From Durusdinium trenchii (Eukaryota; Sar; Dinophyceae; Suessiales; Symbiodiniaceae), in NCBI GenBank assembly GCA_963970005.1, contig CAXAMN010000001.1, forward strand, positions 4,077,296 through 4,141,295: DNA of 64,000 bases. The letters are read 5' to 3'. Shown here piece after piece: positions 48,010-58,659 of the stretch. Within the stretch, counting starts at the first letter, position 1, and every line of letters begins with the position of its first letter. The notes beneath the pieces were generated by a model. The model was not told the origin of the DNA. It worked only from the letters and a program-made list of their open reading frames with translations, and searched no databases. The translations under genes were made by a program, and so were the position numbers.

Positions 48010-51000
48010 TCATGGTCGAGGCCTTCGCCCCATCCTGGCAACAAACCTCATTTGAGGTAGCAGACGACGAACGGGTTGGGAGTCATTTGGATCCCAATTT
48101 GCCAAGGCATCAAAATCTGATTGAAGCCTGGTTGACAACCACGGGAGCTCAGGCACAGGATCTACTTCATGATGTGGCTGGCTTAGCATTACCAAGAAGT
48201 TCACTGTCCGTGCCGTTGACTCGATGGGGTTGGCGTTCAACAGGTGGTCAGCCAATGAAAGAAGCTTTTTGCGCCTCTCTAGGTCAAACACCTTCAACGG
48301 TCTTCCCACACTCGGAAAGCTGCCAAGCAGATTCAGGAAACACTGCGGAAAGATCAAGAGTGGCTCCTGGCACAACTGAGGCGTTTGAAGTGAAACTCAC
48401 AAATGCTAGCACAGAAGCAAACTACGACAAGGGTTTCAGTCAAGCCTGGCTCAAATGTCTGTCGGATGCATACCTCTTCACAAGGCATATAATGTCGTTT
48501 GGGCTCTCAGGCCAATGATGTCGCCCAGCTCCATCAGCTACTATCTCGACATGAGGTGGAAGGTCTGCCAGGATCAAGTATGTAAAACTACATCATTGTG
48601 ACCTTGAAACCTCACTGCAAACATCCCTGCCTCTCCGCCTTACAAATATGAAAGAGTGGGCCCCGGTGCAGTCGTCTCGGAGACCACCAGATACTGTTAC
48701 TGGAGCCTTTTCAAGCCTCGGGCATCCATTCTGTAAAGTGATTGGGTCCATTACAGCGAACTTGAACACTTCACAACTAACAGCAACTCTGTGTAAGAAC
48801 TGGCGCACCACTGCTTCCATGGCCGCACACTTCGCACAATATCCACCTTGATCTCGGCCGTCCCAAGCCACTTCTTCAGATCCAGCTGTGCCAGGATAGA
48901 TTGAAGCTTCCTCAAGGGCAAGCGAATTGTGCCCCACGGAGTGAGAACACATCACAGACCATTGAGCTACAGACTCACAAATGTCATGGTCATCAACCAT
49001 CTCGTCGATCCACTTTGTGGCCCGTGATATGACTCCATACATCTGATCTCAGCTCTCCAGACATACAAGTCAAGCGAGCCAAGTAAAAAAACAGGCTTCC
49101 AGGTAGTCATGAATTGCAACCAAGAAGCCTATTGCACAATGTGTATGCCCTACGCGGGCCATACACATCCCCCCCACCTCCAGGCCCTTCTGTAAGATTG
49201 CCCAGCAAAGAAATTTGATGAAGCTGTTGTTCTTGCACTCCTTGACCGTGTTGTCCACCTTATACAGGAGAAAAAAAAAGATGCAGGAATAAGATGGAAT
49301 GAGCACTTTCACTACTCACACTCATTGCCATCAAAGTGGCCCACAGAAAGATCTTTTTTGGTGGAGCTTTGCCTTTGTCCCGGCAAATCTGGACCACCTT
49401 CTCAAGGTCCCGACACAAACACTCGATAACCATGGAAGCGTCTCCAGCTTGACGGCAATCAATGCAATGGAGAGTCATGAGCACATTGTGGCACCATACG
49501 CCTTCGATTTTCATTTTTGGTCTGTCATACTTTGCCATTGCTTTTGTTGTGACATGCCCCCTGCATCTTGGTATGCACCATTTGGCCTGATCCATGCCAT
49601 CCTCAGATGCTCTATTTTGGGGCCGAACGCTCAAGAATGACTCAACAAAGGGTGTTGAAGCTCCTTGTGGCCAAGGATCGGCATGGATAAAAAGACAGGC
49701 ATCATCATCGGTCAATGGTGAGCTCTCCTTTGGGAATCAAAGGCAACACACTTGTGCAACAAAAAACAAACAAAGGAGCTCTCCTGAAACCAACTTTCCA
49801 AATGACGATCAGCTGCTACAGCTTCGATGTGGGCTTTGTATTGTTTGGCAACTTCGAACTTGTCCAGCACATCCTGAGCTATCACTCTTTAAGGTCTGAA
49901 GAAAGTCCTGATAACAAGCCATAACAAGCCTAATGCCAAGCTTCCCTGCAGTCATGGAATGCACTTTTGTATGCTGTGCAGTCGTCGCAGGCTGGAAAGT
50001 TGCTGGGGTTCGAGAATCTGAGAACTGATGCCCATTTGGATTTGTATCTTCGCGCAAAGTGGCTGTACCTCATCCCAACCAGGCATGCGAAAAGATACTG
50101 TGGCACATGAAGAACACAAAACCTCAGTGCGAACCGGGTGCGACACCTTGAAGGAGCATTGAGAATGCAACATTGCCACATTGCCTGGTGGCAAGTGCCG
50201 GACAGGGAGCATGGATGGATCCTGGCCCATGTTCGTATCTGTGAACCTTAACTGAACAGTGAACATTTGGTTATGCAAGGAGGAACGTTAAACAAACAAA
50301 GAAAACAAATGAGGTCTTGGCTGCGTCCACAGCATTTTGTGGCCGAGCACATGCAACTTCAAATCCAAATCGGATTCAATGCTTTCTGCAGGGATGGTAT
50401 CAGCATCATCGTCGGGGCCAGAATCTTCTGACACTCCTTGATGCATGCTGGAGAAAGCTACCTTTGTGTGTCCTGCCATGCACTAATGCCAACAAAGCAT
50501 CCATCATCCTCCTCATGACCGCGGCATCCATATTGCACAATCACGTTGGAGACAGGTCGTTTCTGCATAGATTCTCGAAGACGAGCAGCTCTTTGAAACC
50601 TTAGCAGGACTACAAGTTGAATCGATCGCGAACAGCAGTTTTTGGACTCAGGCTGATTGAAGCAAGGGGCTTTGTTGGCAGCATACCACCCTGATCTATG
50701 TAAACTTTCAAGAAGAACCAATCCAGCTTCATGGAAAGAAGAGGAGCCCGCTTCTTTACCTGTATGGGCTGAACTCATGACCCAAACAGAGGTGATTGCA
50801 AAGCACTCTCTATACCTCTCTATCATGCAGCTGAATTGCTGCTCCAAAGCATCTGTACCGTTTGTCCATGTGCCCACTCTGACAGCTTTTGAATCGTTGG
50901 GGCCTCACCCCCATCAAGGCTGCCAGACAATGCCGTGAGATCTTATTGCCCAGAAGCTCCCACTGGCGATTTCCCGGTGCAAGGCCAGCCATGCAGAACG

Positions 51001-51601
51001 AGATCTAAGCCGGTCAACTTGTGTTCAAAAGACTGCCCAAAAGACTAAACATGAAGTCATGAATTGCCAAACAAATGAGCCTCAAACAAACTGATCTTGG
51101 CTGGGTTTCTCCAAAGTCCAAAACCCATCGAGGAACTCATAGACTGATTCAGAATCTTGTCTCTTGAAGCAGCCCCTCTTGCAAATGCACGGCTGGAAGA
51201 GTATCTGATTGATTCGCGACCGATCTCTTCCATTGTCAGAGTGCCTTAAGTCCATGACTTGTCCATCTACAAAAGATCTTCAAGATACTCAGTTGTTGAT
51301 GCTACTATGATGTGGAAAACCTTTCTTCAAACATGACAAGATACCTCATTCTCTCCACCGGATTGGCGCATAGTTTTCTTTTTGTGCTGTTGTAATTTGG
51401 CCGAAGTCTGGCTTCTGGTCGCCCTGCTTTGAAACTTGCAGCTATCATCTGGCTTCCCTTAAACTCTCGAAGTTTCTGTATCGAAAACGATATCACCTCG
51501 GTCTTCACCTTGGTTTGAACCTGATTGGAGGTTGCACCATCATCTCTTAAAGATGCTAAGAACCTCCTTCTCTCAGCAGAACCATGGCTGGAGAGTTCCA
51601 T
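48010..51601 (-). CDS. DUF7869-like protein, candidate mobility enzyme
   Basis: Starts at ATG 51,601, about 40 bp inside the right terminal repeat. Blocks in order: N-terminal basic region (51,601-51,305); Cys-rich segment QPCICKRGCF followed by GFWTLEKPSQD (about 51,252-51,088); WELLGNKISRHCLAALMGV (about 50,990-50,830); an acidic linker (50,420-50,350); HLPPG and FPACDDCTAYK (50,230-49,970); DVLDKFEVAKQYKAHIEA (about 49,875-49,790); DGMDQAKW...GVWCHNVL (49,715-49,320); an intron 49,259-49,319 with GTGAG...TAAG; DNTVKECKNN and ARVGHTH (from 49,258); VRPWKQWC (about 48,830); GGLRDDCTGAHSFIFVRRRG (about 48,650); and ERRKKLLSLADHLL...LPWL (48,375-48,010). The order and motifs match a family widespread in dinoflagellates and, as DUF7869, in other eukaryotes. 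After GHTH the usual E-D-I-D is replaced by C-A-I, so this copy may be damaged or spliced there. At least one frame change (about 50,150) is unexplained by a clear intron. Confidence 0.6.
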
Positions 51602-51639
51602 AGCTTCTTCTTGAAGCCAAAAAGCTCCAGGAGATCAAA

Positions 51640-51690
51640 GGATCAAATAAAACGAAAAAGGGATCGATTATAACGAAATCGACTTATAAG
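51640..51690 (+). repeat. Right terminal inverted repeat
   Basis: GGATCAAATAAAACGAAAA followed by AGGGATCGATTATAACGAAA and TCGACTTATAAG; reverse complement of the left end at 42 of 49 positions, including the doubled sub-unit. No target-site duplication could be seen next to either end. Confidence 0.65.
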
Positions 51691-52158
51691 TTTTTCTCCT
51701 GAGATCCAGGGTAACATCCAAACATCGTCCCTGTATAGGAGCATCATGGGAGAAAACACGAAAGTCAGAAACACAACACATACCATGACCTTAAATTCTT
51801 AGATCAATTCCTTGAAACAAAACCAACGAATCTGCCACACTCTCCGGTCCGACCCAGCTGTCGTTTCTTTTCTTCTCCGGTCCGACCGGCAAGCCTCCTG
51901 CAGGTCCTTCAACTCGCAAATCACCTGTCGACGGCATCGACGGCATCGATGTAGGACGCTGGGACGCTGGCATCGATGTTCGCGCGCGCCGAGGTCAGGC
52001 GTCGTTCTTCTTCGGACCAAGGGGGATCCCACGGAGTTTGTACAAAACCCGGAAGAGGTCGATGAAGCAAAATGGGACAGGAACGGAACAAGAATCAAGC
52101 ACGTACGACTGTACCCATGCTCCGCGGAAACGAAGGGGTCGACTCCAGGTATGTCCCT
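51691..52158. other. No supported gene
   Basis: Outside the right end of the 17-kb block. A minus frame (51,799-52,266) runs into a family A repeat and is taken as chance. GACGGCATC is repeated in tandem near 51,940. Confidence 0.35.
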
Positions 52159-52294
52159 ATATAGATCCACATACCTATCCTGAGGTAAGGTGAGGAAGGG
52201 GACTCTTGATGTAGGCGCCACAAATCGGGCGCAGTCATACCGAACCTGAGGTACGGAAGGTGGCAATGGATCCAGTCTGAATACATTGATTCCT
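52159..52294. repeat. Family A repeat, long form
   Basis: TATAGATCCACATACC at the left; GACTCTTGATGTAGGCGCCA and AGTCATACCGAACCTGAGGT inside; AATGGATCCAGTCTGAATAC and ATTGATTCCTCAAACC at the right. About 550 bp from the right end of the 17-kb block. Confidence 0.65.
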
Positions 52295-52849
52295 CAAACC
52301 ACCCCTGGCTGTTTCTCAGTCAATATGCCAGTCAGTATGTGGATCCGGGTGTGACTTTTGAACAAAATGAACCAATTGGGTCGTTCCATCTGCCGATCGC
52401 CGCCCCGCTTCAGTCTCCGAATGATCGCGACCCCAGCGAGCGATGTTGAATACAATAATGCGAAAGGGGTTGGTGATGGCAAAGGCACTGGAAATGGCCC
52501 AACAGCAGGGTGACACCTGAAATTGATTTGCCATTTCAAAAAATTGGAGATTGATTCTACATGCTTCTGCATCTTCTGCAACTCACAATCTATAATGCAA
52601 AAGTGGCTGGCAAACCAGCCAGCCATAACAGTGCTTCTCGGTCAACAACTTTCTCTCATGGTATGACGATGTACCACGAGATCTGTTTGCTCCCACGCCC
52701 TGCCGACCTAATGATGCCCAAACACCCTGAATTCAAGAGCCATGGAGCCAAAAAAGATGGGCAGGGCTTCACAAATCCTTCAAAACTACTCCGAACATCG
52801 GGAACTGCATCAATGCTTCAGCACCCCTGATTTCCCCGTTTTGCTCCCG

Positions 52850-52980
52850 TCGGCTCCGCGAAGCTCGCCTTGCCCATGGTGTGGACCATGACCATCTGTC
52901 TAAAGGCCGTGCAGTCCTGGAGGACACAGTCGGACGCCCAGAGCCGCCGGACGGTGTCAGAGTTGCGCTGGGTTACCCAG
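52850..52980 (-). CDS. Candidate GC3-rich exon, unrecognised
   Basis: The frame has C or G at almost every third position and encodes DTVRRLWASDCVLQD, then CTAFRQMVMVHTMGKASF, up to about 52,850. The strong bias resembles the 58.2-58.5 kb exon and suggests a host gene. The plus strand frame over 52,870-53,295 is Arg/Ser-rich and less convincing. No domain; boundaries are guesses. Confidence 0.35.
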
Positions 52981-53299
52981 CGCTGGAACCCAGTCGTGGT
53001 TTTTCCGTGCCTCAGCGGTTCCAGCTCAAGCCGTGACCAGCCCAAAAGCGGTGAAGCCGTGGAAAATCAGTCACTTAGACCGTCCAAGATTCAAGGTCCA
53101 CACGGTGTCGTGCGTCCACATCAGGCCATGAACAAGCCGTTGAACCGAGTGTCGAGTGACAAAGCGAGAGGGAAGTCGGTGGACTGGTCGAGAAGGCGGT
53201 CCAGGAGGGTGATCCGTGTGAAGCCTTTGCACAAACAAAGAAACATGTCAAGTGCTGGAGATAAAGAAAAACACAACACCAGGACCAGGACCTGAGCCG

Positions 53300-53960
53300 T
53301 TCATGACCGCCAAATGGAGTCTATGTCTGTCTGTCTAAGTGGCCAGGTGTTTTTTCGTGAGAGTCCAGGTCCTGGCAGTACTTTCTTTGTTTGGCAGGAG
53401 CTAGACCCTTCAAAGTCTAACACCGTCATCATGGAGGGGATTGCACATCATGTGCCTTCTTGCATCATGACGTCCCGCTGCGCCCCCCCAAAAGTCTCTT
53501 ACAAACATGCCCAGGAGGGGATTGACTCAGGCAAACACAACTGTACAAGTGTAGATGAAAAGCATCCTTGAAGACTTCCTTGAAACTTTTTGAGACATCT
53601 GCCCCTCCCAGACTCCCTTCTGGATCCTTCTCGCTGGAGCTGTCCATGTGCTTCATCCCTCGAGCCTGGCAATGGCTTCAGTCCCTACATGTCCCTACTG
53701 TTCTTCGTCCACATGCGATTTCCAAACTCACCTCCAAACTCACTGCTTCAAAGTCACTGAATATCATAGCTGGTTGCAAATCACAACATGGTGACTCGTA
53801 AGCTCCGCTCTCAAAGTGGCTTGGTGCAGCAAACCATTGATGGTGGCCTAGCGTTACAGCGTTGCGGTTTGGGTGCTAAACCACGACTATCAGTGACAAT
53901 CAGTACCATTCAGGACACTCCAAACATGAAGAGAGTCGACTTTCGGCCATGTATATATTG
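53300..53960. other. No supported gene
   Basis: Short frames only; nothing recognised. Confidence 0.35.
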
Positions 53961-54053
53961 TATTATGTAGACTCTTGATTAATAACCACCCTCATTTGAA
54001 GTGCAAAATCATCTTCATATGGGGGCTTATTAATCAAGAGTCTACATTATATA
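53961..54053. repeat. Family C foldback repeat, complete copy
   Basis: The left arm ATGTAGACTCTTGATTAATA and the right arm TATTAATCAAGAGTCTACAT are perfect reverse complements, about 90 bp end to end, followed by a (TA)n run at about 54,047-54,064. Confidence 0.7.
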
Positions 54054-54211
54054 TATATATGATATATGCCATCCATACGTCGTGTTTTTGAAGAGGTCGA
54101 CGACTATAGGTGCTGTAAGTGCCTTAGGGAATTTGACTCCTTGTAATTTACCTCCGCGAAAGAAGAGTGTCGACTCACCGTTCTTCCCAGCTCGAGGTCT
54201 TTCGTCCAAGG

Positions 54212-54841
54212 TTACCCAGTTTCCTCGTCAAGCATTGGGCAAACACACATTCTGCATGAATAATAGAGGGCAGAGTTTGATATAAGATATTCGTTCACAT
54301 AATCACTGAAGCTGATCCGTTCCACCTGATCAAGACACAAAGTATAGTTCGACTGCAGAAACCATGTCTCAGGTCGTTCATGCGACGCAGTGTGCAGCGA
54401 ACTGCAGCAGTGATCAACAGCAATGGCCAAGAACTGTCGGGTGTTTCGAACATCTGCTGAATCGCTGAACTGAATTACTTCGCATATAGACTTACACTCC
54501 CGAAAACTCACATGGACCCTCAGTCCTGCTCCAGTTCCTTTGGAAGATGGTTTTCCTCTACCTAACCAAGTGGGTTTTGGGGTTCCATTGTGGTTCTCTT
54601 CAGGACAGCGACGACGTTCCGAAGACCGGACCAATTCCGGAGCGGGTTGATGACCGCCCCATGGGACGGGTCGTCGGGTTGGTCGTGAGGTCGCCTGCCA
54701 GAAGTCCACGGTCTTCTGCCGCAGGATGGAATGGCAAGCGATGCAAATGAAGCTCATGCCTGGCAGTGTTCGGTGCGACACGTTCCAAGACGTGTCTTCC
54801 GTGTCTGAAACGAAGGAACGCGGCGGAAAGGAAGACGACAC
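54212..54841 (-). CDS. Open frame of 209 codons, unrecognised
   Basis: One of the longest minus-strand frames in the window, with the most protein-like part at the C-terminal side (QFSDSADVRNTRQFLAIAVD, ASHERPETWFLQSNYTL, VERISFSDYVNEYLI). The middle is Arg/Pro/Ser-rich and less convincing. An ATG at 54,778 or 54,763 could start it. No domain. It could be one exon plus read-through. Confidence 0.3.
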   Translation of the reverse strand: MSSSFPPRSFVSDTEDTSWNVSHRTLPGMSFICIACHSILRQKTVDFWQATSRPTRRPVPWGGHQPAPELVRSSERRRCPEENHNGTPKPTWLGRGKPSSKGTGAGLRVHVSFRECKSICEVIQFSDSADVRNTRQFLAIAVDHCCSSLHTASHERPETWFLQSNYTLCLDQVERISFSDYVNEYLISNSALYYSCRMCVCPMLDEETG

Positions 54842-54919
54842 GCCTATATATTGGTGTTCTGGCCCTTTAAAGACGTGGCTGGATCAAGCACCAAGCACGA
54901 GGGTCATATATGCAACATA

Positions 54920-55520
54920 AGCAATAGTGTCATTAAACAATAAAGGGTTGTATTTAACAAAGACTTCTCAATGGATGATAATCTGTTCAGTGATGTGATT
55001 CTTTTGGCATCCAAAACAATAGAAGGCATCCTTTTTGCTTTCGTGTCATCGAAGCAGTATCCTGCAAAATGTGTGGAAGTAATCATCCAGCTAAGTTTCC
55101 TCTACCACTAATATATAATATATATATCTATGTATACAACAACAAGGAAATCATTTGACAAATCGTCAGCTCAATTGCTTCCCATGGATCTGGCTTCACT
55201 GGGAGAGGCTGCTTGCCAATGGTTGAAGCCGAAGCATTAACACGAACTCCAAAACCGAACATGCCATGTATATGTAATCGTTACCTACATTGACCCCTGA
55301 AACCACCCCAATGTATAGGTATATATTCCATACACCGAACATGCAAACCCTACCCAACCCTCGATAAAAACCCTCATGCATCAGGTTACAACACCGTTGA
55401 GTCGGCACAGCCGAACGAGAAGGCCTCCTGCAGTGCCAACAGGCAACGTCTCAGGCTGAGGCGGCTGATACCCTACGTCTGCCGCTGTGGATCCACCAAT
55501 CCACCCTCTGAGTCTCAGAG
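54920..55520. other. No supported gene
   Basis: A short TA-rich tract near 55,110-55,130. No coding frame of note. Confidence 0.4.
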
Positions 55521-55547
55521 CGTGATGTGTGGGTCGTATAGATCCAA

Positions 55548-55740
55548 TCATCTTAAGAGGATCCGGGGCGGTTCACCGCGAGGTCCTGCCCCTAAGTCAT
55601 CCCAAACAGTTTCAGCTGTTCTTTTTTCCTCAGCTCGACTGAGCCTCCCATTTGCCTCAAAAGAACAGAAGACGGCTATAACGGTGGCCGTGGCGCCTGT
55701 GATGAAGTCCCACATCACACGGCCGCTCTGAGTCCTCAGT
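55548..55740 (-). CDS. Candidate membrane-segment exon, unrecognised
   Basis: The frame encodes SGRVMWDFITGATATVIAVF (hydrophobic), then CSFEANGRLSRAEEKRTAET and an acidic/Gly tail, stopping at a TGA near 55,548. Early codons are C/G-ending. An adjoining plus frame starting ATG at 55,797 (MSDDATDSPKQQKNAPKGL) is an alternative gene on the other strand. Neither is recognised. Confidence 0.25.
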
Positions 55741-56732
55741 GGAGAGCTGCGCCAGGCCAGGCCGATCTTTGAGCAAACCAAAGTGTTTAACAACCATGTC
55801 GGATGACGCGACAGATTCACCAAAGCAACAAAAAAACGCACCAAAAGGGCTTAAGAAAGAGCTTGAGCTATCCATGATCACACCGTTTTCCATGGCGATG
55901 CTCCATGGTAATACTCCATTGGGGAGGGGAGATCCAACAGTACACCATGACACAGGACCTAGAAGCGTCCGTTGACCAGGCGGATCCGAGGCCGTCGGTG
56001 GAACCAAGGGAAAAGGAGCTCCGAAGGATTTTTCAATGCCATCCTTTCTGGGTATCCTGGCTGGACATACCTCCCTATAAAAAGGTGGCCACAAAAAACC
56101 ACTTGAAGCCCTGGCAGATGGCCCATGTGGTCAGGTCACTCTTCCGGAAGCCCCTGGGCCGGTGGAACACCGGTGGACACCCGCGGGAACCGCGCTTCGA
56201 ACTGCCGGTCCCCCCGCTGGAGCTCGGAGGCCATGGAATCGATATAGCCCACCTGGAAGCCGCGTCCCGCCGGTGAGGCTCGGACCTTCAACAGATCGTC
56301 CAAAAGCGGTATTGCGATGATACATCGGGGTTCTAGAGAGAGATGTATGATGCATGGTTTCTTTGAGCAAGAAAGTATAAATACAATATTTACATCTTCA
56401 CCTAGATCCCAAAATATAAAAAAAATACCTACAGTATATGTATATAGTGGAATCGTTGGGATAGACTTACACTCTTAGTGTGGACTGACTGTGTGTTTGT
56501 TTGTTGGACGGTTCCGCAAACAGCGGTAGCTCTACACTTGTCGGTGAGCTTGTGAGAAGAGCCCACGAGCAATCCTCCAAGTTGTTCAGAACGTGTGATG
56601 ACATGTGTTGCCATCTCCAAATGATCTCGACAACAGGCAATACGCATTCCGTACGCTATGAGACTCTTGGAATCTGAGGCAAACATGAGTCTACAACGAA
56701 GCTGAGCGGCGTCTACAACAGGCAGTATGCTC

Positions 56733-56787
56733 GTGGTACAGCCGAACTGTTCAGCCGATATGGAACTCCTGGTACAGCCGAACTGTT
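56733..56787. repeat. 19-bp direct repeat
   Basis: TGGTACAGCCGAACTGTTC at 56,733 and again at 56,769. Confidence 0.75.
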
Positions 56788-56799
56788 CGAAGAACCCTG

Positions 56800-58160
56800 G
56801 CTGAACGTACCCACATGACGCTGCGGTTTCGGTTGGCTTTGTCACCGAGGAGCAGTGGTGGTTCCCAGGATCTCTCCCTGCGTACCTGCAGGTTTTGCTC
56901 GGAATCTGTGAAGCTTGGAAGTCATAGTTTGGCCAAAAAAAACATGCCTTTTCAATCCTTTTCATGTTTCATCATTTTGTCATGCATGTTCAAATTCAAG
57001 GTCACATGTATGTTTGGACCTATATAAATATATTATACAATCCCTTTATACATATATACACCACATATAATATATAACTTATATAACTAAGTATGTTGAA
57101 TTTTGTTGGACGGACAACAACTCACCCATGAAACACTCGTGTAAGCTCCAAGGAAAACCAACTGGGTGCACTGGGACTCCACCCACTTCAGCACTTGGGC
57201 TGTGCAAACTTGCGCTCAGCCACTGGGTGGTCCGAGCGGGCTTAGGAGGCCAGAAAAGGCCGAAGCGGCATCTCAGACTAACGTGTTTAGTGTGTTGCCT
57301 CCAGGTCCGGAAGTTAGGGCTACTGCAGGTAACATGCCCGACTTGCCTTGAATGACCCCACTTCTTCGAAGTCCTTGATCTTAAGATGCATATTTGGGTC
57401 TACTGGGTCCAATCAGCCAACTTCGGCGTCGTTTGCCTCACAATGGCTGCTGTCATCCGCACAAAGCCGCTAGGGAAACCCCGCCTGTTGAGGAGGGCGC
57501 CTGGAGGTTCAAGTTGCTGGAACCTCTGGCGGTGGGTACACGGTCTGTCTAAAAGAATCGAAGGGCGAAAGCACCACAACCCGAGAGTCTGTCTAAAGTT
57601 CTCCAGATCAGGTCTTTTTGGCCACTTGTTCTTTTCCTCTATATAGATTACAGGGAATTGCCTCCAAACTAACATGGGAACCCACTTCTGAAGATATATA
57701 AATCTTATATCAATGCTAATTCGTTAGCTTGGGAGGTGATTGACTAGGCTCCAACACGATCTTCCAACAACACTGACTCTGCCCAACGAAGAAGTCTCCA
57801 TAATATGGATCAAATTGCTCGGCCGTCCCTGGCTGCAGAGTGCACGTGCCTTCCACATGTCGGGCTTTCACACTGAGCTCCTTCACCAGGGCTCCACCTG
57901 GCGGTGCTTGGGACGTCGAATGGCGAAAAGCATCGGTTCAACAGAGGGCGAGCCGATCCCTACCTCACTCACCGCTTCTTTTTTCCACGTCTTTTAGTAC
58001 TGGTTGGGTGATCATTTGGGGGGTCAGCTTTTTAGACCCTCCTGCAGACGATCGAGAAGAAGACCCCGTGGTTCAGAGAACTTTCCTCTACAACCCAGGT
58101 GCTTTTGGGGGGCCGTGTGGTCCGAACAGCAGGAGGCTATAGCAGGCGGCTGAGTTCCCC
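56800..58160. other. No supported gene
   Basis: AT-rich around 57,020-57,100; short frames without recognisable features elsewhere. Confidence 0.35.
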
Positions 58161-58167
58161 CCGTGAA

Positions 58168-58500
58168 TCAGGCGTTTTCCTCGCTGACGCCGCTGTCGCC
58201 TGTGAACTTCCCCTCCTGCGTGACGTGCAAGACCTCCATCTCTTCGTCGAAGAGCTTGGCCTGTGACAACCCCAGCATTTTGGGTGTGAGGATCTTGCTG
58301 GGGGAGGTCAGGGGGTCTGCAAGGAGCCGGAGTGATAGGTATTGACAAATAGTTGGTGTTGCTGTTGGAGATTCGAGGTAGAGCAAGACGCCCTTTCTCG
58401 CTCCTGACGCATCAGTGACGCTCCTGACCACAACGGATTTCGTGAACATAAGCATCTTTTCAGCTTGGCATGGCCAATTGCTGGGTCCGTATGGGGGCAA
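58168..58500 (-). CDS. Terminal exon of a probable host gene, unrecognised
   Basis: The minus frame is open from 58,659 and ends GVSEENA before a TGA at 58,168. The last 40 codons use C or G at most third positions (SKILTPKMLGLSQAKLFDEE, MEVLHVTQEGKFTGDSG). Upstream, RSVTDASGARKGVLLYLESP also reads as protein. The frame upstream of about 58,500 is less convincing, so an acceptor probably lies near there. No family recognised. The codon bias differs from the exons of the 17-kb block. Upstream exons would lie to the right, where I could not place any. Confidence 0.45.
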   Translation of the reverse strand: MPPYGPSNWPCQAEKMLMFTKSVVVRSVTDASGARKGVLLYLESPTATPTICQYLSLRLLADPLTSPSKILTPKMLGLSQAKLFDEEMEVLHVTQEGKFTGDSGVSEENA

Positions 58501-58659
58501 AAATGCGTGAAAAACATTCCAGACGGGATGAGAACGTGGAGACGTGTAGAAACGAGATGGCCCGGCGCTAAGAGAAGCCCTGCATGCATATTTTCCACCT
58601 ACTGTATCTTGTTTAATTCGAAGTTTCATGAAGGACTCAAAACCTCCAAACACACACAC

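Larger units (their letters stand above)
34691..51690 (-). mobile_element. 17-kb TIR-bounded element with DNA methyltransferase and DUF7869-like gene
   Basis: Seen: the block starts and ends with inverted repeats of about 49 bp (34,691-34,739 and 51,640-51,690; 42 of 49 positions agree). All recognised exons inside lie on the minus strand, and none of the family A, B or C repeats that surround it occurs inside. The gene order from the right end is DUF7869-like protein, C5-cytosine methyltransferase, a large unrecognised gene, and a basic/acidic HMG-like protein. The first ATG is only about 40 bp inside the right repeat. Not seen: reverse transcriptase, retroviral-type integrase, LTRs or a target-site duplication. 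Known: dinoflagellates and some algae carry DNA methyltransferases inside retrotransposons. Inferred: here the carrier is a class II (DNA) element or a decayed relative. The alternative is a host gene cluster that happens to lie between two related repeats. Confidence 0.55.

Noticed and set aside
47991-48518. 175-codon plus-strand frame
   Set aside because: Antisense to the last exon of the DUF7869-like gene, whose minus-strand reading matches the family.
34691-51690. LTR retrotransposon carrying the methyltransferase
   Set aside because: The ends are inverted, not direct long repeats, and no reverse transcriptase, RNase H, protease or integrase motif was found in the open frames.
52870-53295. 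141-codon plus-strand frame
   Set aside because: Arg/Ser-rich reading that is antisense to a better, GC3-biased minus-strand exon at 52,850-52,980.
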